11,828 nucleotides of DNA from CALLMJ01 sp964493765 (GTDB lineage Bacteria > Bacteroidota > Bacteroidia > J057 > CALLMJ01). A program made the position numbers and the translations under genes. Positions 7,294-11,828 of this stretch are shown here, piece by piece (position 1 is the first letter of the stretch; every line of letters begins with the position of its first letter). The stretch is from positions 1 through 11,828 of the forward strand of contig CAZBPK010000171.1 in NCBI GenBank assembly GCA_964493765.1. Reading direction: 5' to 3'. The notes under the pieces were generated by a model that was not told the origin of the DNA, made no database searches, and saw nothing but the letters and a program-made list of their open reading frames with translations.

Positions 7294-8154
7294 TTATTTG
7301 ACAATTTTTAAGCTAATGTCTAAACTTTTAAAGGAGTGAGTTAAAGCACCACAAGAAATAAAATCTACACCCGTTAAGGCTTTTTCTCTTAAATTTTCTA
7401 GGGTTACATTACCAGAAGCTTCAACAATACATTTTTTATTGATGAAGTTTACAGCTTCTTTCATCATTTCATTAGACATGTTGTCTAACATAATAATATC
7501 AGGAATTCCTGTATCTAATGCAATTTTTACTTCTTCTAAGTTTCTGGTTTCTACTTCAATTTTTAGGTTTAGTTGATTTTCGGTAATGTAATTTTTGGCT
7601 TTTTTTAAAGCCTTTAAAATTCCACCACAATAATCAATATGATTGTCTTTAATCATAATCAAATCGTATAGACCCATTCTATGATTTTGACCACCACCAA
7701 TTTTGACAGCCCATTTTTCTAATAGTCTTAAACCCGGTGAGGTTTTACGGGTATCTAAAAGTTTACAAGGTAAATCTTGAATGAGTTTTACCATTTGATG
7801 GGTTTGAGTAGCGATGCCACTCATTCTTTGCATTCCATTTAAAACAATTCTTTCAGATTTTAAAATACTAGCAACTTTCCCATGAACAAAAAATGCAATA
7901 TCACCAAAATGACCAATATCCCCATCGTTCCGTAAAAATTCTACTTCTAAGTTTGGATCAATAATTTGTAATACTTTTTTAGCATATACAATTCATGCTA
8001 AAACACAATGAACTTTGATTAAACATTTTGCTGAAGCAGTATGATTAGGGTCAATTGTGGCTAAGGTTGTATGGTCTCCATCTTTGAGGTCTTCTTCAAA
8101 AGCATTTTGAATAATTTTGTGTAAATCTGGGTGATTTTCAAAGTCAATAATCAT
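7294..8154 (-). pseudogene. nadC: Nicotinate-nucleotide pyrophosphorylase (quinolinate phosphoribosyltransferase) with an in-frame TGA at codon 54
   Basis: The full frame spans 286 codon positions plus a terminal TAA, the normal NadC length. NadC condenses quinolinate with PRPP to nicotinate mononucleotide, the committed step of de novo NAD synthesis. Motifs downstream are intact: ERIVLNGMQRMSGIAT, LDTRKTSPGLR (about 133-143), GGGQNHR (153-159), KDNH (169-172) and the ASGN segment near the end. Codon 54 (7995-7993) is TGA, in the place where the family has Gly of the D-G-V-x-A-G motif; codons 49 and 50 give His and Cys where Asp/Glu-type and Gly residues are usual. Frame and length are otherwise perfect. 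The ATG overlaps the HMG-CoA lyase stop as ATGA, which fixes the start. An internal ATG at 7833 would yield only the barrel half, lacking the N-terminal domain needed for the dimer active site. Either a recent nonsense mutation or a sequence error. Confidence 0.88.
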
Positions 8155-9008
8155 GATTGAAATATTTTTTGGTTTAGTTGATAAATTGAGTTTAATAATT
8201 CTGGATTTAAATTGGGATAATTTTCCTTTTCAGCAAGGTATTGAAGGATATTTTCAGTAGCAATATTACCTGTAAGCTCGTTTTTAGCCATAGGGCAACC
8301 CCCATAACCTTTCCAAGCGCCGTCAAATCTTCTACAACCCGCCTTGAATGCAGAGTCAATTTTAGAATACCAGTTATCAGGAACTGCATGAAAATGAGCA
8401 CCGAATTCAATCTGCGGATATAAAGGAATTAATTCCGAAAAGATGGTATGAATATCTTCTGGGTTTGCAGAACCAATGGTATCCGATAAAGCTAAGATTT
8501 TTATACCAAGATTAGCCATTTTATCTGTCCATTTTTTTAAAATTTCTAAACTCCAATCTTCACCATAAGGATTTCCAAAAGCCATAGATAAATAAACCAC
8601 TAAAGTTTGTCCTGCATTTTCAACAATCTTTTGAATTTCTTTTAGTTGCACAAAAGATTCTTCAATATTTTTATTGGTATTTCTCATTTGAAATTGCTCA
8701 GAAATAGAAAAAGGAAAACCTTGGTAGGTAATTTTAGAGGTGAATTGGGCTGCTTGTTCAGCACCTTTAAGGTTGGCAATAATGGCTAAAAGTTTGGTAG
8801 AAGTTTGTGAAATGTCTAAATTTTCAATCACCTCTGTGGCATCTTTCATTTGAGGAATTGCTTTGGGAGAAACAAAACTTACACAGTCTAAAGTATCAAA
8901 ATTGGCTTTTAATAAAGTTTGAAGATATTGAATTTTTAGTTCTGTAGGAATCCATTCTGTAATTCCTTGCATAGCATCACGAGGGCATTCAATAATTTTA
9001 GATTTCAT
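8151..9008 (-). CDS. Hydroxymethylglutaryl-CoA lyase
   Basis: A 285-residue TIM-barrel lyase of the DRE-type HMGL family. It cleaves HMG-CoA to acetoacetate and acetyl-CoA, the last step of leucine breakdown. Key features: ECPRDAMQG (7-15) with the catalytic Arg10 and metal-binding Asp11; SFVSPK (44-49); ISEQFQ in the middle; LSDTIG (174-179); the metal-binding HFH (205-207); and GGCPMAKNELTGNIATE with catalytic Cys238 in the flexible glycine loop. This combination separates it from isopropylmalate and homocitrate synthases. I chose the ATG at 9008 over a longer frame starting at 9065, because the family begins just before the I-I-E-x-P-R-D segment and the added residues would lie within nnr. 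It overlaps the nnr end by 11 bases and its TGA stop overlaps the nadC start, so the three genes are probably translationally coupled. No other leucine-degradation gene is in the window. Confidence 0.92.
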   Translation of the reverse strand: MKSKIIECPRDAMQGITEWIPTELKIQYLQTLLKANFDTLDCVSFVSPKAIPQMKDATEVIENLDISQTSTKLLAIIANLKGAEQAAQFTSKITYQGFPFSISEQFQMRNTNKNIEESFVQLKEIQKIVENAGQTLVVYLSMAFGNPYGEDWSLEILKKWTDKMANLGIKILALSDTIGSANPEDIHTIFSELIPLYPQIEFGAHFHAVPDNWYSKIDSAFKAGCRRFDGAWKGYGGCPMAKNELTGNIATENILQYLAEKENYPNLNPELLNSIYQLNQKIFQS

Positions 9009-10572
9009 CACGATGCTGAATAAAAGGTTTGCGGTTATAAATAATTTCTTGAATAGCAGGACCAATATATCTCATAATTTTGGAAGCACTAACCCCTTCA
9101 ATACCATAAAGATTAGCCACTATATCCCCAGATTTGGCGTGGAAAGCAACCCCCATTATAGCAGCTTGTTTTAAAGAGTATCCTTGTGCAACAAAACCAG
9201 CTATAACCCCTGTTAAAACATCTCCTGCTCCAGCAGTAGCCATTCCTGCATTACCCGTTCCGTTTATATAAACTTGTCCGTCTGGAGTTGCTACAATAGT
9301 ACCAGCACCTTTTAAAACAATTATGACATTTTTTTCTTTGGCAAATTGAAGGGTGTATTCTAATCTTTTACTTTGAATATCCGCAACTTTTAATAAACGA
9401 GACATTTCTCCGGGGTGTGGAGTAAAAATTGTGTTAGGAGGTATATGCTCCCATAATTCAGGATGGTCAGCGATGATATTTATAGCATCAGCATCTAAGA
9501 TTAAAGGTAAGCCGCTATTTTTTACTAAAGGTAAAACCTTCATCAAAAACGCATGAGTTTCGGCGTTGTTTCCAAGTCCAGGACCAATCGCAACAACCGA
9601 TTTATCCGCTAAATAAGAAGCAAAAACATCTGCTGAAGGTTCATTCAGATAGGCAACACTACCCATTCCATAAGAAATAGACATTCCTTCTAAGTTTCTT
9701 CTATGAAAAGCACAAGCTGCTGCAGAGGGAATAAATGCAGTACTTAATCCTGCTCCGCTTTCAATGCAAGCCCTTGTAGCTAAAGCAATAGCACCAGCTT
9801 TTCCTTTGCTACCTCCTGCGAAATATACATGCCCATAGTCCCCTTTGTGAGTATCCTTTAATCTCGGTTTGTACCAAGTCTGAAGCAAAGTTTTTGTAAT
9901 TAATTGGTATTGAATATTTAATTTTTCTATAATATGTTGGTAAATCCCGACATCCACAACTCTAATTTCACCACAAAAATTTGCAGCAGGGGTAACGTAA
10001 TGACAAACCTTAGGAAGCTGTAAAGCAATAGTTAGTTCACATTTTAAAGGAGGAAAAGTAATAAAACCTGTATCTGGGTTTAAACCTGAAGGCAAATCAA
10101 TCGCAATAACAGCGTTTGGGATTGTTCTGAACTGATTGATGATAGAATTGATGGGGTCTTTTACTTCTTTTACTCCAGTTCCTAATAAAGCATCTATAAT
10201 GATAGTATCTGCAACATGTTGGTAAATTTCTGAAGCAAAGGTGCTATCATAAATAAAGTAAGGAATTCCTGATTTTTTAATAATTTGAAACTGTATGGAA
10301 CAATCGCCTTTGTATTGATTGGGATCTAAAGCAAAAAGGATCTTGACCATTCTTCCCGCTTTGTGTATATGTCTTGCGATAACCATTCCATCACCACCAT
10401 TATTTCCAGGTCCACAAAGGATTAAAAATTTATGTGTATCAGGATAAAAGTTTAAAATTACTTCAGAACTTGCTCTGCCTGCAGTTTCCATTAATAATAA
10501 AGACGGATACGCATATTCCTCCGTCATGATTTTATCTGTTTCTTGAATTTGTTTAGCTAATGAGATATACAT
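8998..10572 (-). CDS. nnr: Bifunctional NAD(P)H-hydrate epimerase / ADP-dependent NAD(P)H-hydrate dehydratase
   Basis: A 524-residue fusion of the two NAD(P)HX repair enzymes (YjeF type). Residues 1-215 are the epimerase (NnrE) domain with GPGNNGGDG (54-62) and AIDLPSGL (157-164); it interconverts R- and S-hydrates. Residues 230-510 are the ribokinase-like dehydratase (NnrD), which uses ADP to turn S-NAD(P)HX back into NAD(P)H. It shows HKGDYGHV (242-249), GPGLG (330-334), TPHPGEM (384-390) and the nucleotide-binding GAGDVLTG loop with catalytic Asp451. All key segments are present and length is typical. It is first in the likely operon with HMG-CoA lyase and nadC, and has its own promoter carrying an inverted repeat. 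Repair of damaged NADH and de novo NAD synthesis in one operon makes functional sense. Product is cytoplasmic. Confidence 0.95.
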   Translation of the reverse strand: MYISLAKQIQETDKIMTEEYAYPSLLLMETAGRASSEVILNFYPDTHKFLILCGPGNNGGDGMVIARHIHKAGRMVKILFALDPNQYKGDCSIQFQIIKKSGIPYFIYDSTFASEIYQHVADTIIIDALLGTGVKEVKDPINSIINQFRTIPNAVIAIDLPSGLNPDTGFITFPPLKCELTIALQLPKVCHYVTPAANFCGEIRVVDVGIYQHIIEKLNIQYQLITKTLLQTWYKPRLKDTHKGDYGHVYFAGGSKGKAGAIALATRACIESGAGLSTAFIPSAAACAFHRRNLEGMSISYGMGSVAYLNEPSADVFASYLADKSVVAIGPGLGNNAETHAFLMKVLPLVKNSGLPLILDADAINIIADHPELWEHIPPNTIFTPHPGEMSRLLKVADIQSKRLEYTLQFAKEKNVIIVLKGAGTIVATPDGQVYINGTGNAGMATAGAGDVLTGVIAGFVAQGYSLKQAAIMGVAFHAKSGDIVANLYGIEGVSASKIMRYIGPAIQEIIYNRKPFIQHRDEI

Positions 10573-10590
10573 ATAATTGGTTTAGATAAA

Positions 10591-10621
10591 TTTGTTCAAA
10601 TTTATAAATTTTTTGAACAAA
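10591..10621. repeat. 10-bp inverted repeat over the nnr promoter (operator candidate)
   Basis: TTTGTTCAAA (10591-10600) and TTTGAACAAA (10612-10621) are perfect inverted copies separated by 11 A/T bases. Half-site centres are 21 bases apart, about two helical turns, so a dimeric regulator could bind one face of the DNA. The left arm covers part of the -7 element. A terminator for the upstream UPF0173 gene is less likely because the stem is AT-rich and no U-tract follows in the minus direction. Confidence 0.5.
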
Positions 10622-10626
10622 ACAAA
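10597..10626 (-). promoter_or_regulatory. Bacteroidota-type promoter of the nnr operon
   Basis: On the minus strand TTTG (10626-10623) is followed after 18 bases by TAAATTTG (10604-10597), an exact TAnnTTTG element. The octamer ends 24 bases before the nnr ATG. The spacer is slightly short of the usual 19-21 bases. A long inverted repeat overlaps the -7 element. Confidence 0.6.
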
Positions 10627-10652
10627 CTTTGGTTTGAATTTAAAATAAAAAA

Positions 10653-11333
10653 TTAAAAGGTTATGGTTTCTCCAATATTTAATAGAATAAGCTCTTTGCC
10701 ACTAGAAGTAAAGGCTTTTTTTGCCACTTCGTGGTCTATTTGTATAAACCCAAAAGTATCATAATGTAAACCAATTACTTTATTGACTAGAACAAAGTCA
10801 GCAGCTTTTGAAGCGTCTTCTGCATCCATTGTGAAATTAGAACCTATTGGAAACAAAGCAAAATTTAATGTAGTTCTTTTAGGAATTAATTGCATATCAA
10901 AAGTTAAAGCCGTATCACCAGAATAGTAAAAGTTTCCTTCTTCAGTTTCAATGACAAAACCTACGGGATTACCTGCATAAGAACCATCAGGAAAAGAACT
11001 AGAATGAACAGCGTTGGTAAGTTGTACTGTACCAAAATCAAAAGTTTTTCTGCCGCCAGTGTTCATAGGATGAATGTTGGTTAATCCTTGTTTTGTTGCC
11101 CAAACGTAAAGTTCCCATACTCCTACTACCAAAGCATTACTTTGTTTAGCAATACTTACTAAATCCGCTAAATGGTCTTCATGACCATGAGAAACAAAAA
11201 TATAATCGGGTTGTATTTCCTCTAATTTGATATGACTAGCAAGAGGATTGGGAGAAATGAAAGGGTCAAACAATAATTTTTTTCCTTTTACCTCTACCAT
11301 AAAACAAGAGTGACCATAATACGTAACTTTCAT
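10653..11333 (-). CDS. UPF0173 metal-dependent hydrolase (metallo-beta-lactamase fold)
   Basis: A 226-residue cytoplasmic protein of the UPF0173 family, a metallo-beta-lactamase-fold hydrolase whose physiological substrate is not established. The order of motifs is standard: YGHSCF (6-11), DPF (23-25), the HxHxDH metal site in SHGHEDH (48-54), His110 in NAVHSSS, YSGDTAL with metal-bridging Asp140, GSNFTMDAEDA (164-174), a UPF0173 signature, and His190 in GLHYDTF. All expected metal ligands are present and length equals the family norm. It stands between a membrane-protein gene (77-base gap) and nnr (80-base gap), with a promoter-like element and dyad symmetry upstream, so it is probably a single-gene transcript. 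Confidence 0.93.
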   Translation of the reverse strand: MKVTYYGHSCFMVEVKGKKLLFDPFISPNPLASHIKLEEIQPDYIFVSHGHEDHLADLVSIAKQSNALVVGVWELYVWATKQGLTNIHPMNTGGRKTFDFGTVQLTNAVHSSSFPDGSYAGNPVGFVIETEEGNFYYSGDTALTFDMQLIPKRTTLNFALFPIGSNFTMDAEDASKAADFVLVNKVIGLHYDTFGFIQIDHEVAKKAFTSSGKELILLNIGETITF

Positions 11334-11348
11334 GGATAATAATTTTTT

Positions 11349-11373
11349 TACAAATTTGCATTATAAATTTGTA
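11349..11373. repeat. 9-bp inverted repeat over the UPF0173 promoter
   Basis: TACAAATTT (11349-11357) and AAATTTGTA (11365-11373) are perfect inverted copies around GCATTAT. The left arm overlaps the -7-like element, so it could be an operator; equally, AT-rich DNA produces such dyads by chance. Confidence 0.35.
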
Positions 11374-11381
11374 TTTTCCAA
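11351..11381 (-). promoter_or_regulatory. Putative promoter of the UPF0173 gene
   Basis: On the minus strand TTG (11381-11379), 20 bases, then CAAATTTG (11358-11351): one mismatch to TAnnTTTG at its first base, with good spacing to a -33 TTG. The octamer ends 17 bases before the ATG at 11333. Confidence 0.4.
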
Positions 11382-11389
11382 CGGAAAAT
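11373..11389. repeat. Small hairpin ATTTTCC-AAC-GGAAAAT
   Basis: A 7-base-pair stem with a 3-base loop, 21 bases past the stop of the membrane-protein gene in the minus direction. Placement would suit a terminator of that gene, but no run of T follows directly on the minus strand, so the role is unclear. Confidence 0.35.
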
Positions 11390-11410
11390 CATCAAAAAAA
11401 TATTATAAAG

Positions 11411-11828
11411 TTAAAAACCTAGCAGAACAGCAAAAAGCATGACAATTCCCGCTAAAGCAATAGACACTAATCCGTAAACAAAATTAGCAGCTGATGCACC
11501 AAAAATGATTGAAAATAGTTGAATACATGCTATTATCAAAATAATCATTGCTGGAACTGCAATAAAAATCACTGCTGTTTTTTCTTTCCAAGTTTTTCCG
11601 GCAATAAGGCATCCTAAAAAACACCAAAATGTCGCGATAATTGAAATAAGGCAGCCTATAAAATAAGCATTGGTAGCAGCTTTGCTGAATGTACTTAATA
11701 AAAATACAAAACTAGTAATATGTCCGAGGGTGCCGGGTATAAAAAACAATAATATAGCTATAAATTTTCCAAATCCATTTTCAACCAAAAATCTTTTGAT
11801 TTTTTTGAAAGCCTTTTTCTCAGTGAAG
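11411..11828 (-). CDS. Small multi-pass membrane protein, N-terminus outside the window
   Basis: The frame is open to the right edge with no stop, giving at least 138 codons; the true start probably lies beyond the window. Within the window the only start-like codon is a TTG at 11788, but residues coded upstream of it (basic, TEKKAFKKIKRFLVENGFGK) look like a real cytoplasmic segment. Four hydrophobic helices follow, roughly from FIAILLFFIPG, YFIGCLISII, AVIFIAVPAMII and FVYGLVSIALAG, ending LLGF then TAA. No family is recognised and no catalytic residue is apparent. Its alanine/isoleucine-rich helices with glycines suggest a compact integral membrane protein. Function cannot be stated. Confidence 0.65.
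   Translation of the reverse strand, partial: FTEKKAFKKIKRFLVENGFGKFIAILLFFIPGTLGHITSFVFLLSTFSKAATNAYFIGCLISIIATFWCFLGCLIAGKTWKEKTAVIFIAVPAMIILIIACIQLFSIIFGASAANFVYGLVSIALAGIVMLFAVLLGF

Noticed and set aside
7294..7833. A short stand-alone NadC of 179 residues
   Set aside because: It is only the downstream part of the full-length frame; codons 1-107 upstream are clearly NadC, interrupted only by the TGA.
7993..7995. TGA in nadC read as glycine, tryptophan or selenocysteine
   Set aside because: UGA-glycine codes are known from Candidate Phyla Radiation bacteria, not Bacteroidota. The neighbouring HMG-CoA lyase ends with TGA, no other gene here has an internal TGA, and the site is a Gly position, not a Cys/Sec site.
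8207..8423. Small frames overlapping HMG-CoA lyase on both strands
   Set aside because: They lie over the conserved catalytic end of the lyase and show no independent features.
9009..9065. Longer start for HMG-CoA lyase, adding 19 residues
   Set aside because: The extra residues lie within the end of nnr, and homologues begin just before the I-I-E-x-P-R-D motif; the ATG at 9008 fits better.
11364..11371. Plus-strand promoter octamer TAAATTTG
   Set aside because: It matches the consensus, but no plus-strand gene follows and it is part of the inverted repeat.

Overview
The window looks like chromosomal DNA from an AT-rich member of the Bacteroidota, most likely a Cytophagales-type bacterium. 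Three things support this. Several genes are preceded by the Bacteroidota promoter octamer TAnnTTTG instead of a sigma70 -35/-10 pair, and strong Shine-Dalgarno sequences are absent. Transketolase is split, with the N-terminal half as its own gene. Protein families such as the ~350-residue agmatinase-like enzyme and the HMG-CoA lyase are of the types I associate with this phylum. The lineage call is inference from these traits, not from a marker gene.

Layout. Bases 1-1063 (minus) hold the first 354 codons of an arginase/agmatinase-family enzyme that runs off the left edge. It is divergent from a plus-strand set: a small lipoprotein of unknown function (1167-1838), the N-terminal (TPP-binding) half of transketolase (1897-2754), and 11 bases later a zinc-free medium-chain quinone-oxidoreductase-type dehydrogenase (2766-3767). 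A convergent junction at about 3768-3829 separates these from a long minus-strand run. In transcription order that run is: a membrane protein truncated by the right edge (11828-11411); an UPF0173 metallo-hydrolase (11333-10653); the bifunctional NAD(P)HX repair enzyme Nnr (10572-8998); HMG-CoA lyase (9008-8151); nadC, quinolinate phosphoribosyltransferase (8154-7294); a SHOCT-tailed protein (7284-6712); a DUF1415 protein (6679-6137); and a large secreted glycoside-hydrolase-like protein (6070-3830). Nnr, HMG-CoA lyase, nadC and the SHOCT protein overlap or nearly abut and very probably form one operon. NadC makes NAD de novo and Nnr repairs hydrated NAD(P)H, so two steps of nicotinamide-cofactor upkeep are linked.

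Two anomalies stand out. First, nadC is full length but has an in-frame TGA at codon 54, where the family normally has glycine; two other conserved positions just before it are also altered. The gene is either freshly inactivated or carries a local sequence error. Second, a GC-rich, hairpin-containing segment of about 144 bp (5898-6041) lies in frame inside the signal peptide of the 746-residue secreted protein. It resembles a dispersed repeat I recall from other Bacteroidota genomes and adds about 48 residues between the N-terminus and the hydrophobic core.

I found no CRISPR array, tRNA, rRNA, transposase, phage gene or defence system. I did not find a convincing new multi-gene system; the best leads are the two anomalies and two inverted repeats overlapping promoters on the right.
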